Of a stretch of DNA of 64,000 nt, positions 25,437-37,156 are shown piece after piece. Position numbers and translations under genes: made by a program. Below the pieces are notes generated by a model, which worked only from the letters and a program-made list of their open reading frames with translations, was not told where the DNA came from and ran no database searches. Origin of the DNA: Streptomyces sp. ISL-1 (GTDB lineage: Bacteria > Actinomycetota > Actinomycetes > Streptomycetales > Streptomycetaceae); contig NZ_JAGGOI010000001.1 in NCBI RefSeq assembly GCF_018614585.1, positions 115,063-179,062 on the forward strand, written 5' to 3'. The first letter of the stretch is position 1, and each line of letters starts with the position of its first letter.

Positions 25437-25904
25437 ATGGCCCGGCACATCTACCGCTGCCCCCTTCGCTGGTCGGACATGGACGCCTTCGGGCACGTCA
25501 ACAACGTCGTCTTCCTGCGGTATCTGGAAGAGGCGCGCATTGACTTCATGTTCCGGCTGGCGCCGGGGGACGGTTCCCCGTCGTTCGCCGGCGGGTCCGT
25601 CGTGGCCCGGCACGAGATCGACTACAAGCGCCCACTGGTCCACCGGCACGAGCCGGTGATCATCGAGTCGTGGGTGACGAAGATAGGCGCGGCGTCGCTG
25701 ACCATCGCGTACGAGGTCAAGGACGCGGAAGGGCCCTCGCAGGTGTATGTGAAGGCCTCGACCATCGTCGTGCCGTACGACCTGAGTGCGGAGCGTCCGC
25801 GCCGGATCAGCGCGGAGGAGAAGTCCTTCCTCCAGAACTACCTCGACGACGCCAACAACGCCGCCAATGCTGCCAATGCCGACGAGAGTGCTCTCGCGGC
25901 ATGA
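25437..25904 (+). CDS. Hotdog-fold acyl-CoA thioesterase
   Basis: A 155-residue 4-hydroxybenzoyl-CoA-thioesterase-type protein. The motif RWSDMDAFGHVNNVVFLRYLEEAR contains the catalytic Asp and the HVNN loop, and the hotdog strand IDYKRPLV follows. The C-terminus is Ala/Asn-rich. It probably hydrolyses acyl-CoAs of unknown chain length. It sits 9 bp after ettA and overlaps the next gene by four bases, so all three are one operon. Confidence 0.88.
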   Translation: MARHIYRCPLRWSDMDAFGHVNNVVFLRYLEEARIDFMFRLAPGDGSPSFAGGSVVARHEIDYKRPLVHRHEPVIIESWVTKIGAASLTIAYEVKDAEGPSQVYVKASTIVVPYDLSAERPRRISAEEKSFLQNYLDDANNAANAANADESALAA

Positions 25905-26575
25905 GCGTGCCTGTGCGGAGTCTGCACTTCGCCGACGCGGGGGAGGCGGAAGATCTCGCCGCCTTCCTCGCCCGGCTCATCCACTACGACCGCGCCGCCG
26001 CCGTCCGGCTTCAGGCCGGCGGTGGCGCGCTCGGCGTTTTCGGACGTCCGCCCTCCTTCGAGGTGCTAGCGATCCGTACGGCACGGCTCGGTGACCGGGT
26101 CGAGCTGGATGTCACCGTCTCGGCCGGTGAGCTGTTGGAGTCCCTCGGCGGCGCGGGCGGGGCGGAGTTCACCGTGCCCGCCGCAGTCACCGGGCCGCCC
26201 TGGGCCGGCCTGCTGCCGCCCCGCGGCGGCTGGCGGGAACTGCCCGGGCTACCCGAAGTGACCGCGATGCGGGGCGCGGTGGCCGCGGCCGTGGCTGAAT
26301 TCCGTACCCGTGACGAGCAGTTGCCCGCCGAGCGGCGTACGCGCGCCGAGCGGGACCGCATCGGGCGCGAGATCTGGTCGCGCACGGTCGGCGGAACCGG
26401 GCTGCCGCTGCGCGCCGTGCACGCCGCTCAGTCGCTCGGTTTTCTGCGGCCCGGAGTCCCGGTCGCACTGCTGTCCACGGGCGCATGGCTCAGACTGCGT
26501 ACGCCCTTTGGGTCGATCGCCGTACGCACGGGCGGCCTGGGCGGACTGAGCGTCACCCCCACCAGGTCCGGCTGA
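25901..26575 (+). CDS. Conserved actinobacterial protein of unknown function
   Basis: A 224-residue soluble protein. ATG at 25901 overlaps the thioesterase stop (ATGA). The sequence starts VRSLHFADAGEAEDLAAFLA and is rich in Ala, Gly and Arg, with no recognisable catalytic motif, signal or membrane helix. It looks like the conserved actinobacterial proteins annotated only as hypothetical next to ettA and the thioesterase. No function can be assigned; translational coupling suggests a job with the thioesterase or in translation control. Confidence 0.75.
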   Translation: MSVPVRSLHFADAGEAEDLAAFLARLIHYDRAAAVRLQAGGGALGVFGRPPSFEVLAIRTARLGDRVELDVTVSAGELLESLGGAGGAEFTVPAAVTGPPWAGLLPPRGGWRELPGLPEVTAMRGAVAAAVAEFRTRDEQLPAERRTRAERDRIGREIWSRTVGGTGLPLRAVHAAQSLGFLRPGVPVALLSTGAWLRLRTPFGSIAVRTGGLGGLSVTPTRSG

Positions 26576-26633
26576 CCCGGTTAACCCTCGGCCGAATGGG
26601 CATGCGCGGCACATGGTGCATCGTGTAGCGCGA

Positions 26634-26661
26634 TGCGCAACGCGGAAACGTGCAACGCGGA
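26634..26661. promoter_or_regulatory. Direct repeats TGCAACGCGGA before iclR-type gene
   Basis: TGCGCAACGCGGA (26634-26646) and GTGCAACGCGGA (26650-26661) repeat 16 bp apart, about 60 bp before the IclR gene. GCGCAAC half-sites recur before the betaine oxidase gene (27787-27812), which suggests one regulator binds both. Confidence 0.5.
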
Positions 26662-26707
26662 TCGCGAGGAAACGCGCAGTGCGTAAAGCAATACGGGGGT
26701 ACGACGG

Positions 26708-27472
26708 ATGACGGACAAGTCCAGTGCCGTGCAGTCGGTGGACCGCGCCGTGAGCGTGCTCGAGAGCCTCGCGCGGCACGGCGAGGCAGGCGTCACGGAG
26801 ATCGCCGACGAGCTGGGCGTGCACAAATCGACCGCGTTCCGGCTGCTCGGGGTGTTGGAGAACCGGGGTCTCGTCACCCAGGCCAAGGACCGCGGAAAGT
26901 ACTGCCTGGGGGCCGGAATGCTGCGGCTCGCGGGCGCGGCGGCCGTGCGGCTCGACATCTCGCAGGAGGGCACGCCGCTCTGCCGCGAGCTTGCCGACGA
27001 GGCCGGCGAAACCGTCAACATCGCGATTCTCGACGACGATGCCGCGGTCAACGTGGCCCAGGCGCGGGGGGTGGCGTCGGTGACGACGTACAACTGGCTG
27101 GGCCGCCGCACCCCGCTGCACGCCACGTCCAGCGGCAAGATCCTGCTCGCACACGCCCCTGTGACGGCCAAGGACCAGGTGCTGGGCGGCGAGCTCGAAC
27201 GGTTCACGGAGCGTACGGTCACCTCTCCCACGGAGCTGGGCACCCAGCTCACGTTGGCGGCCGAGCAGGGTTATGCGGTCGCGGTGGAGGAACTGGAGAT
27301 CGGCCTGAACGCGGTGGCGGCACCGGTGTACGCGCACGACGGGGCGGTGATCGGGGCGCTGAGCGCGTCGGGCCCGGCGTACCGCCTGGGCGAGGAGCTG
27401 CTGCCGAAACTGGCCAAGCGGACGATGGCGGTGGCGGAGGAGCTCTCGCGCCGCATGGGGTACGGGGGCTGA
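26708..27472 (+). CDS. IclR-family transcriptional regulator
   Basis: A 254-residue regulator. The N-terminal winged helix reads AVSVLESLARHGEAGVTEIA then ELGVHKSTAFRLLGVLENRG. The C-terminal IclR effector domain contains AGETVNIAILDDDAAVNV, the TSSGKILLAHAP segment and AVEELEIGLNAVAAPVY. Such proteins bind small carboxylates or amines and act on neighbouring operons. Its place before the betaine-to-glycine genes and the shared GCGCAAC half-sites make it the likely regulator of those genes and of itself. The effector may be betaine or a demethylated product, which is inference. Confidence 0.9.
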   Translation: MTDKSSAVQSVDRAVSVLESLARHGEAGVTEIADELGVHKSTAFRLLGVLENRGLVTQAKDRGKYCLGAGMLRLAGAAAVRLDISQEGTPLCRELADEAGETVNIAILDDDAAVNVAQARGVASVTTYNWLGRRTPLHATSSGKILLAHAPVTAKDQVLGGELERFTERTVTSPTELGTQLTLAAEQGYAVAVEELEIGLNAVAAPVYAHDGAVIGALSASGPAYRLGEELLPKLAKRTMAVAEELSRRMGYGG

Positions 27473-30288
<2,816 letters not shown>

Positions 30289-30314
30289 AGACGTACCCCG
30301 CAGAAGGGATGCAC

Positions 30315-31469
30315 ATGGCACCCGCATACGACGTGATCGTCCTCGGCCTCGGCGGCATGGGCAGTGCGGCCGCAGCCCATCTCGCCGCCCGCGGCGTGCG
30401 TGTGCTGGGTCTGGAGAAGTTCGGCCCGGTGCACAATCGCGGCTCCAGCCACGGCGGTTCGCGCATCACCCGCCAGTCGTACTTCGAGGACCCCGCCTAC
30501 GTACCGCTGCTGCTGCGCGCCTACGAGCTGTACGAGCAGCTGGAGCGGGAGACTGGGCGCGATGTCGCCACACTGTGCGGCGGGGTGATGGTCGGGCGGC
30601 CACAGTCCCGCACCGTCTCCGGGTCGCTGCGCTCCGCCGAGCAGTGGGGTCTGCCGCACGAGATGCTCGACGCGAAGGAGCTGCGCCGCCGCTACCCGAC
30701 CCTCACCCCCGCCGACGACGAAGTAGCACTCTACGAGGCGCGGGCCGGGCTGCTGCGGCCCGAGACCACCGTCGCCGCCCACCTCCAGCTCGCCACCCGG
30801 CACGGCGCGGACCTGCACTTCGAGGAGCCGGTGACGCGCTGGGAGCCGTACCGCGACGGGGTCCGCGTCCACACCGCCGAGAACACCTACACCGCCGGCC
30901 AACTCGTCATCTGCCCCGGCGCGTGGGCTCCGCAGCTGCTGACCGATCTCAATGTGCCGTTCACCATCGAGCGGCAGATCATGTACTGGTTCCAGCCCGC
31001 GGGCGGCACCGGACCGTATGTGCCCGAGCGGCACCCCATCTACATCTGGGAGGACGCGGCGGGCGTCCAGATCTACGGCTTCCCCGCCATCGACGGACCC
31101 GACGGCGGCGCCAAGGTGGCCTTCTTCCGCAAGGGAACCGTCTGCACACCGGAAACCATCGACCGCACCGTGCACGACCATGAAGTACGCGCCATGGCCG
31201 AGCAGTTGGAGCGGTGCGTCCCGACCCTCCCCGGCACCTTCATCAAGGCCGCCACCTGCATGTACTCCACCACCCCCGACGAGCACTTCGTCATCGCCCG
31301 GCATCCGGCACACGCCGGCGCCGTCACCGTGGCCTGCGGATTCTCCGGGCACGGCTTCAAGTTCGTGCCCGTGGTCGGCGAGATCCTCGCCGACCTGGCG
31401 CTGGACGGCACCACGCACCACCCCATCGAGCTCTTCGACCCCGGTCGCATCGCGATCGCGCCCGCCTGA
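30315..31469 (+). CDS. solA: Monomeric sarcosine oxidase-type flavoenzyme
   Basis: A 384-residue flavoprotein of the MSOX/N-methyltryptophan oxidase family. The FAD fold starts at [19 protein letters not shown]. The next motif is [20 protein letters not shown], and the covalent-FAD Cys lies in [14 protein letters not shown]. The C-terminal [15 protein letters not shown] completes the pattern. It would oxidise sarcosine to glycine, giving formaldehyde and hydrogen peroxide. ATG at 30315 has GAAGGG at 6 bp; the ATG at 30309 touches that site. It begins 26 bp after the dimethylglycine oxidase gene and its stop overlaps the ATG of an optional Rieske start. The solA symbol is by family. Confidence 0.85.
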   Translation: MAPAYDVIVLGLGGMGSAAAAHLAARGVRVLGLEKFGPVHNRGSSHGGSRITRQSYFEDPAYVPLLLRAYELYEQLERETGRDVATLCGGVMVGRPQSRTVSGSLRSAEQWGLPHEMLDAKELRRRYPTLTPADDEVALYEARAGLLRPETTVAAHLQLATRHGADLHFEEPVTRWEPYRDGVRVHTAENTYTAGQLVICPGAWAPQLLTDLNVPFTIERQIMYWFQPAGGTGPYVPERHPIYIWEDAAGVQIYGFPAIDGPDGGAKVAFFRKGTVCTPETIDRTVHDHEVRAMAEQLERCVPTLPGTFIKAATCMYSTTPDEHFVIARHPAHAGAVTVACGFSGHGFKFVPVVGEILADLALDGTTHHPIELFDPGRIAIAPA

Positions 31470-31480
31470 TGGAGGCCGCC

Positions 31481-32635
31481 ATGACGACCACGCCGCTTTC
31501 GACGACGCCGCCGCCCCTGCCGGCTCCGGCGCTCCCGTCGAGCCTGATCACCACCCTGCCCGGGCACCACTACACCGATCCGGGGATCTTCGCCCGGGAG
31601 CAGGAGAGGATCTTCGAGTCGCTCTGGTTCTGCGCGGTGCGCTCCGGGGATCTGTCCGGACCCGGCGCGTACCGCACGGTCCAGGTGGGCCGGGAGAACG
31701 TCGTGATCACCCGCAACCGCTCCGGCGAGCTGCGGGCCTTCCTCAATGTCTGCCGGCACCGCGGGGCGCGGCTGTGCACCGAGGAGGCGGGTGAGGTGAG
31801 GCGTACGCTGCGCTGCCCGTACCACGCCTGGAGCTACGACCTGGACGGCGCGCTCGTCGCCGCGCCCAACCTGGCGAAGATGCCGGACATCGACCGCACC
31901 GCGTACGGTCTGCGCACCGTCGCACTGCGCGAGTGGCTCGGCTACGCCTGGGTGTGCCTGGCCGACGAACCGCCGTCCTTCGAGGCGACGGTCATGGGCG
32001 CGGCCGTCGAGCGGCTCGGCGACACCGCCGCGGTCGAGCGCTACCGCACCGAAGGACTCGCCCTGGGCAAGCGCGTCAGCTACGACGTCAAGGCCAACTG
32101 GAAGCTGATCGTCGAGAACTTCATGGAGTGCTACCACTGCGCCACGATCCACCCCGAACTGACCTACGTGCTCCCGGAGTTCGCACGCGGCTACGCGGCC
32201 CAGTACTACGTCGGCCACGGCGCGGCCTTCGCCGAGGGCGCGCAGGGCTTCACCGTCGACGGCGGCGCGGGCTTCGACCGGCTGCCCGGGCTCGCCGAGG
32301 ACCAGGACCGGCGCTACTACGCGGTGACCGTCAAGCCGCAGGTCTTCATCAACCTCGTCCCCGACCATGTGATCGTGCACCGGATGTTCCCGATGAGCCA
32401 TGACCGTACGGTCGTCGAGTGCGACTGGCTGTACGCGCCCGAGGTCGTCGAGGCCGGGGCGGACGTCTCACGCTCCGTGGAACTGTTCCACCGGGTCAAT
32501 GTGCAGGACTTCGACGCCTGCGAACGCACTCAGCCGGCGATGGACTCGCGCGCCTACCGGGCGGGCGGGGTGCTGGTGCCCAGCGAGCACCACATCGGCG
32601 CGTTCCACGCGTGGGTGACCGAGCAGATCGCCTAG
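31481..32635 (+). CDS. Rieske monooxygenase, glycine-betaine demethylase (GbcA) type
   Basis: A 384-residue ring-hydroxylating-oxygenase alpha subunit. The Rieske [2Fe-2S] ligands are CRHRG and CPYHAW, spaced Cys-x-His then Cys-x2-His. The mononuclear iron site lies in ENFMECYHCATIHPEL, with Asp in NVQDFDACE. Relatives that act on quaternary amines (GbcA, stachydrine demethylase) share this length and the C-terminal SEHHIGAFHAWV. It probably demethylates glycine betaine to dimethylglycine. ATG at 31481 follows GGAGG at 5 bp. A ferredoxin reductase partner (GbcB) is needed but is not encoded here. Confidence 0.82.
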   Translation: MTTTPLSTTPPPLPAPALPSSLITTLPGHHYTDPGIFAREQERIFESLWFCAVRSGDLSGPGAYRTVQVGRENVVITRNRSGELRAFLNVCRHRGARLCTEEAGEVRRTLRCPYHAWSYDLDGALVAAPNLAKMPDIDRTAYGLRTVALREWLGYAWVCLADEPPSFEATVMGAAVERLGDTAAVERYRTEGLALGKRVSYDVKANWKLIVENFMECYHCATIHPELTYVLPEFARGYAAQYYVGHGAAFAEGAQGFTVDGGAGFDRLPGLAEDQDRRYYAVTVKPQVFINLVPDHVIVHRMFPMSHDRTVVECDWLYAPEVVEAGADVSRSVELFHRVNVQDFDACERTQPAMDSRAYRAGGVLVPSEHHIGAFHAWVTEQIA

Positions 32636-32716
32636 GATCCTGCCCGGCCGATCAGGCCGATCATGCCGGACAGACCCCGGGCAGACCTATCGGTCCGGGC
32701 CTCGGTTCCGGTGCTG

Positions 32717-33121
32717 TCAGTCCCCGGTGTTCAGCATCGAGGCCGCGGCGTACGTGAGGTACTTCCAGAGCGTCCGCTCGTGCTCCTCGGGAAGGCCCAG
32801 CTCGTCGACGGCGGTACGCATGTGCTTCAGCCAGGCGTCGTGCGCGGCCTGGTCGACGGTGAACGGCGCGTGCCGCATCCGCAGCCGCGGGTGGCCGCGG
32901 TTGTCGCTGTAGGTGCGGGGCCCGCCCCAGTACTGGATCAGGAACAGCGTGAGCCGTTCCTCGGCCGGACCCAGGTCCTCATCCGGGTACATCGGCCGCA
33001 GCAGCGGATCCTCGGCGACGCCCTGGTAGAAGCGGTGTACGAGGCGCCGGAAGGTTTCCTCGCCGCCGACCTGTTCGTAGAAGGTCTGCTCCTGAAGCGT
33101 GCCGCGCGGAATCTCTTTCAC
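32717..33121 (-). CDS. glbO: Group II truncated haemoglobin (trHbO)
   Basis: A 134-residue 2-on-2 haemoglobin. The pattern begins TFYEQVGGEETFRRLVHRFY (B10 Tyr), then DPLLRPMYPDEDL, LFLIQYWGG and the proximal His in LRMRHAPF. The group II Trp G8 is in HDAWLKHM. Family members bind oxygen and detoxify peroxide or NO in actinomycetes. The start is GTG (33121) beside GGTGGGG. It converges on the betaine operon, so any shared role is only a guess. Confidence 0.9.
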   Translation of the reverse strand: MKEIPRGTLQEQTFYEQVGGEETFRRLVHRFYQGVAEDPLLRPMYPDEDLGPAEERLTLFLIQYWGGPRTYSDNRGHPRLRMRHAPFTVDQAAHDAWLKHMRTAVDELGLPEEHERTLWKYLTYAAASMLNTGD

Positions 33122-33220
33122 CCCACCATCGTCTCAGACGCACCGGCCGAGGACTCAGGTCCTAGGACCACCCACGTTCGGGTGCTCGCCTCGGGCGGGG
33201 CGCGGCGGGACAGTAGACGC

Positions 33221-34204
33221 ATGGGTGCGGACCTGGAGTATGCCGAGCCGGCCGCCGAGGCGCGGCAGTCGCTGGTGCGGGCGATCGTGGCCGAGGGCGG
33301 GCTGAGCGATCCCGCCTGGCGGGCGGCGTTCGAGGAGGTGCCTCGGCATCTGTTCGTGCCGTACTACTTCGTCGTCCGGGGCGGCACGTACGAGCGTCTG
33401 TGGCGCGAGGACCCCGATCCCGTGCGGCGCAGCCAGTGGCTGCGGGGTGCCTACAAGGACGGGCCGCTCGCCACCCGGGTGCGCGACGGCGAACTGATCT
33501 CCTCCAGCAGCCAGCCCTCGCTGATGGCCAGGATGCTCGAGGAGCTGGGGATACAGGACGGGCACAGCGTCCTCGAGATCGGCGCGGGCACCGGCTACAA
33601 CGCGGCGCTGCTCGCGCACCGGCTCGGCGACGACCTGGTGACGACCGTCGACGTGGACCCGGAGATCACCGAGTCCGCGCGTACGCACCTGGCGGCGGCC
33701 GGCTACCACCCGGCTGTGATCACCGGTGACGGGGCGCGCGGCTGCCCGGAGCGCGCGCCCTTCGACCGCATCATCGCGACCTGCACGCTGGCGTCCGTGC
33801 CGTTCGACTGGCTGCCGCAGTGCCGGCCGGGCGCGCGGATCCTGGCCCCGCTCTTCACCGGGCTGATCGCGCTACGGGTAAGCGACGGCAGCCGCGGCCG
33901 GACCGCGGAGGGAAACTTCCTGCGGACGTCCGCCTACTTCGTGCCGCTGCGCGGCGGCGGGCACGCACCGGAGGGGCGCACCGGAGGGCTGCCGAGGCGC
34001 GCGGCCGAGAACGAACTCTTCCGTTTCCTGCTGACACTGACCGCGGGCAGCCTCGATCCGCACGAGGCGCTCTCGCTGTGGGAGCGGGAGCGGCGCCCGC
34101 AGCGGGACCGATTCGGGGTCACGGTCAGCGGGCACCACCAGTGGGCATGGCTGGACGACCCCGAGGGGCCGTACGCCTGGCCGCTCGGGCGGCCGGCCGG
34201 CTGA
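33221..34204 (+). CDS. PIMT-like SAM-dependent methyltransferase
   Basis: A 327-residue protein related to protein-L-isoaspartate O-methyltransferase. The early helix WRAAFEEVPRHLFVPYYFVV matches PIMT, the loop ISSSSQPSLMARMLEEL matches its substrate-binding start, and SAM motif I is VLEIGAGTGYNAALLAHRL. Motif II DGARGCPERAPFDRIIATC follows. The C-terminal third is unlike PIMT and may bind a partner. It could repair isoaspartate or, as in some peptide clusters, modify a peptide. No peptide cluster is nearby. The ATG has no obvious ribosome site, so it may be leaderless. Confidence 0.82.
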   Translation: MGADLEYAEPAAEARQSLVRAIVAEGGLSDPAWRAAFEEVPRHLFVPYYFVVRGGTYERLWREDPDPVRRSQWLRGAYKDGPLATRVRDGELISSSSQPSLMARMLEELGIQDGHSVLEIGAGTGYNAALLAHRLGDDLVTTVDVDPEITESARTHLAAAGYHPAVITGDGARGCPERAPFDRIIATCTLASVPFDWLPQCRPGARILAPLFTGLIALRVSDGSRGRTAEGNFLRTSAYFVPLRGGGHAPEGRTGGLPRRAAENELFRFLLTLTAGSLDPHEALSLWERERRPQRDRFGVTVSGHHQWAWLDDPEGPYAWPLGRPAG

Positions 34205-34257
34205 CTGTTCTACCGGCTCTACCGGCCGACTTTCAGCTGACAGCCGTACGTGCGGGG

Positions 34258-35538
34258 CTAGCCGCGGCGGATGCTGATGGTCGTCCAGGCGCCGACGTGG
34301 ACCCGGTCGCCGTCGTTCAGCGGGATCGGTACATAGGGCTGGATCGGATCCTCGGCACCGTTGAGCGTGGTGCCGTTGGTGGAGTTCTGGTCGACGACGG
34401 CCCAGGAGCCGTCGGGCTGCTGGACCAGCACCGCGTGCTGGTGCGAGACGCCCGGGTCCTCGGGCGGGACGGACAGGTCGATGTCGGGGGACTCGCCGGT
34501 GGAGTGCCGGCGGCGGCCGATCGTGATCTGGTTGCCGGCGAGCGGGAGGTGCTGCTCGGGGGAGTACGCGGGCAGGTTGAGGCCACCGGCGTCAGGGCCG
34601 CTGCGCTGCATCATCGCGAGGAAGTACTCGCGGTCGGGCGCGATGACCGCCGTCCAGCCCGCCGGGGCCGGGGCCGGGGCCGGGGCCGGGGCCGGGGCCT
34701 GAGCCGGCGCCTGGGTCTGGTACTGGGGCGGCTGCTGCGGACCCGGCTGCCCCTGGGGCTGACCCGGCTGCCCATGCTGCCCCGGCTGCGGACCCGGTTG
34801 CTGGGCGTACTGCTGTGGCATCTGCTGCTGGAACGCCTGCGGTGACTGGAACGCCTGCGGCGCCTGGGGCTGCTGTGGCGCCTGAGGTGCCTGCGGCTGC
34901 TGCGGCGCCTGCGAGGGCGGGGGCAGCATCCAGTCGTCCCCGCCGCCCGTCTGCTGCGGCTGCGGCGGCATGGGCGGCGCCGACTGCTGCTGGAAGGACG
35001 GCGGGGGCGGGCTGTGCGGGCTCGGCTGCGGCTGCTGGAAGGACGGCGGGGGCGGCGGCCCCTGCTGGAACGCCTGCGGCGGCTGCTGCGACGGGTCGTT
35101 CGTCAGCGGCTCGGCCGGCCGGTTCATCTGCGAGGGCCGCGAAGCTTGGTAGTCGTAGGGATCGTGCTGCTGCGGGACAGGAGGCGGCGCGGGCGCGGGC
35201 GCAGGATGCGACTGGAAGCCCGGCGGGAGGTTCAGCCCGGCCGACTGCTGCTGGGGCGGGGCCACCGGGGTGTACGAGGTCGCCGTGTGCGTGAGGAAGT
35301 TGTACCGGCACTCCTCGCAGAACGGGGCCATGGCCTCGCGGGGGGTGCGGCACTGCGGGCAGAGCTCGGCCTGGGCGGTGGCGTTCGGATCGCCGGGGCC
35401 CGGGTAGCCATAGGCCGACGGTGGGGGAGGCGGCGGCGGAACGGCACCCGCGGGAGCGCCAGGACCGGCCATGCGGTGGCCGCAGACCTCGCACCAGTCG
35501 TCGGAACCCGACTGGTGTCCGTTCGGGCAGGTCGGCAT
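34258..35538 (-). CDS. FHA-domain protein with zinc ribbons and Gln/Pro-rich linker
   Basis: A 426-residue protein. Two N-terminal zinc ribbons (CPNGH then CEVCG; CPQCRTPREAMAPFCEECR) are followed by about 200 residues of Gln/Pro/Ala repeats. The C-terminus is a canonical FHA domain: ITIGRRRHST, the Ser-His pair in GVSHQHAVL, and QNSTNGTTLNG. FHA domains bind phosphothreonine peptides, so it is a natural target or reader for the PknG-type kinase in the same cluster. It has no ETTS motif, so it is not a GarA/OdhI orthologue. ATG at 35538 follows GAGGGGGAA. It is the last gene of the seven-gene leftward cluster. Confidence 0.88.
   Translation of the reverse strand: MPTCPNGHQSGSDDWCEVCGHRMAGPGAPAGAVPPPPPPPSAYGYPGPGDPNATAQAELCPQCRTPREAMAPFCEECRYNFLTHTATSYTPVAPPQQQSAGLNLPPGFQSHPAPAPAPPPVPQQHDPYDYQASRPSQMNRPAEPLTNDPSQQPPQAFQQGPPPPPSFQQPQPSPHSPPPPSFQQQSAPPMPPQPQQTGGGDDWMLPPPSQAPQQPQAPQAPQQPQAPQAFQSPQAFQQQMPQQYAQQPGPQPGQHGQPGQPQGQPGPQQPPQYQTQAPAQAPAPAPAPAPAPAGWTAVIAPDREYFLAMMQRSGPDAGGLNLPAYSPEQHLPLAGNQITIGRRRHSTGESPDIDLSVPPEDPGVSHQHAVLVQQPDGSWAVVDQNSTNGTTLNGAEDPIQPYVPIPLNDGDRVHVGAWTTISIRRG
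34663..34699. repeat. GGGGCC hexamer repeat inside FHA protein gene
   Basis: Six nearly perfect copies of GGGGCC code for an Ala-Pro run ahead of the FHA domain. It is prone to slippage, so length may vary between strains. Confidence 0.7.
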
Positions 35539-35656
35539 GTCGGCGCTTCCCCCTCTCCTCGTCCGGCCCGAGGGCCGTTTCACTGCGGTGTTTCCGGCGG
35601 CGTTTCCGGCGGCGTTGTCAGCGTTCTGTCGGCGTTTGCGCCGGCGTTGGTGCCGA

Positions 35657-37015
35657 CTACTTCTTCACACGAACCGTCTTGGTGGACCGAGTTTCGAGAG
35701 TCATCTCATCGGCCTCCGCGACCTTCGCCTTCAGTCGCACAGTACCTGTCGCGGCATCGACGACGTCCACCACCTTCGAAAGCAGTTTCGCCGTGTCCTC
35801 GTTCCCGGAATCCGCCGCGAGCTGCACCGCACGGCCCAACTTCGCTGTCGCGCCGTCATAATCGCCCGACTTGCGGGCATCAAGCCCCTGTTGGATGACC
35901 TGTGCCAGTTCGGCCTGGCCTGTGTAGTGCGCGACCTGAGGGTTGATCGAGGTGGACGCAACCATGTCGTCCGTCCACACCGCCCGTACGAGACCCTGCG
36001 ACAGCACCTGCGGAGCCCCGCCGTCCGCGGCCGGAATGATCAGCGAGACCCGTGCCGCCAGCATCTCCTGGCCGATCCCGGCCTCCGGGACCTGCACGCA
36101 CACGTGGTAGTCGCGGGACTCGTCGCCCCAGGAGCCGGTCGGGTAGTCACCGGCCCGCGGGCCCGCTTCCGTACGCCGTCCCGTCAACTCCTCCACCGTC
36201 GGCGCCACTTGCTTGATGAACTTGATCTCCACGCCGACGGGCGTCCACAGCCGCAACGCCACGTCCGCGACCTCCTTGCCCATCGCGTTCTCCATCATGC
36301 TGGTGAAGTCCGCGGCCAGCTCGGCCGGGTTGGCGACGATGTCCGCCGTGCCGAGCAGGGCGGAGGCGATGCCGGTGACCTCCTTGACCTCCCAGTCGGT
36401 GCCGACGCCGCGGGCGTCGCAGGTGAAGCGGCCCGCGCCGACTTCGAGGGAGGCCCGCAGGTCCTCGGGCGACTCGTGCTCGTTACGGCCGTCGGTGAGC
36501 AGGATGCCGTGCCTGATGCCTACGTCGGTGGTTGCGAACAGCCGGTCGGCGAGGCGGAGCCAGGTACCGATCGCGGTGCCGCCGCCCGCGGTGAGCCGCC
36601 GCAGTGCCTCCTTGGCCTGGCCGCGGGTCCGCGAATCGGCGACCGCGAGCCGGCCGCCGCCCGGATAGACCTCGTTCGCCACATGCGTGCCCGCGACGAC
36701 CGCGAAGGCGACGCCGTCGCGCAGGGTGTCGATGGCGGCGGCCGTGGCGTCACGGGCGTTGCGCATCTTGGTCGGTGGATAGTCCATCGAGCCGGAGCAG
36801 TCGACCATGATCACCACGGCGGCGCTCGGCGCCTGCCCAGGTATGTACGCAGGGGAGCGCGAAGCGCCGGCGAGCGGAGCTCTGCCGCTCGTGCCGCCTC
36901 CGGTGGAGGTGACGGTGACGATCGCGTTCACCTCGCGGCCGCCCTCCGGCAGATATTCGTTCTGGTACACCTCGACGGAGAACTGCGGCACCTGTGACTT
37001 GGAGAAATTGGCCAT
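35657..37015 (-). CDS. Cytoplasmic VWA-domain protein of the kinase cluster
   Basis: A 452-residue protein with no signal peptide or membrane helix. It starts ANFSKSQVPQFSVEVYQNEY, and a von Willebrand A domain follows with the MIDAS DCSGSM in VVIMVDCSGSM. Further motifs are THVANEVYPGG and the TAIGTWLRLAD segment that carries the MIDAS Thr. The C-terminal half is beta-rich and ends with a helical pair. Such VWA proteins work with Ser/Thr kinases, FHA proteins and PP2C phosphatases in bacterial signalling islands, as here. ATG at 37015 follows AAGGAG at 9 bp. Confidence 0.87.
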   Translation of the reverse strand: MANFSKSQVPQFSVEVYQNEYLPEGGREVNAIVTVTSTGGGTSGRAPLAGASRSPAYIPGQAPSAAVVIMVDCSGSMDYPPTKMRNARDATAAAIDTLRDGVAFAVVAGTHVANEVYPGGGRLAVADSRTRGQAKEALRRLTAGGGTAIGTWLRLADRLFATTDVGIRHGILLTDGRNEHESPEDLRASLEVGAGRFTCDARGVGTDWEVKEVTGIASALLGTADIVANPAELAADFTSMMENAMGKEVADVALRLWTPVGVEIKFIKQVAPTVEELTGRRTEAGPRAGDYPTGSWGDESRDYHVCVQVPEAGIGQEMLAARVSLIIPAADGGAPQVLSQGLVRAVWTDDMVASTSINPQVAHYTGQAELAQVIQQGLDARKSGDYDGATAKLGRAVQLAADSGNEDTAKLLSKVVDVVDAATGTVRLKAKVAEADEMTLETRSTKTVRVKK

Positions 37016-37156
37016 CTGATCGGCTCCTTGAGGCTCCACTTGGGCAGAGATGGGCGGAGATGGGCAGGGATAGGCAGTGAACTGACGAAAGAGTGCGTAG
37101 GCGCAACAGGCGGTGACAAGCGGCGACATGCGGCAACTCGGCGGACATAAGGGGGC

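Noticed and set aside
32717..33121. Truncated haemoglobin as part of the betaine operon
   Set aside because: It is on the opposite strand and converges on the operon, so co-transcription is impossible; a shared oxidative role would be speculation.
33221..34204. PIMT-like methyltransferase as part of a lanthipeptide cluster
   Set aside because: No lanthipeptide synthetase, precursor or protease gene is nearby.
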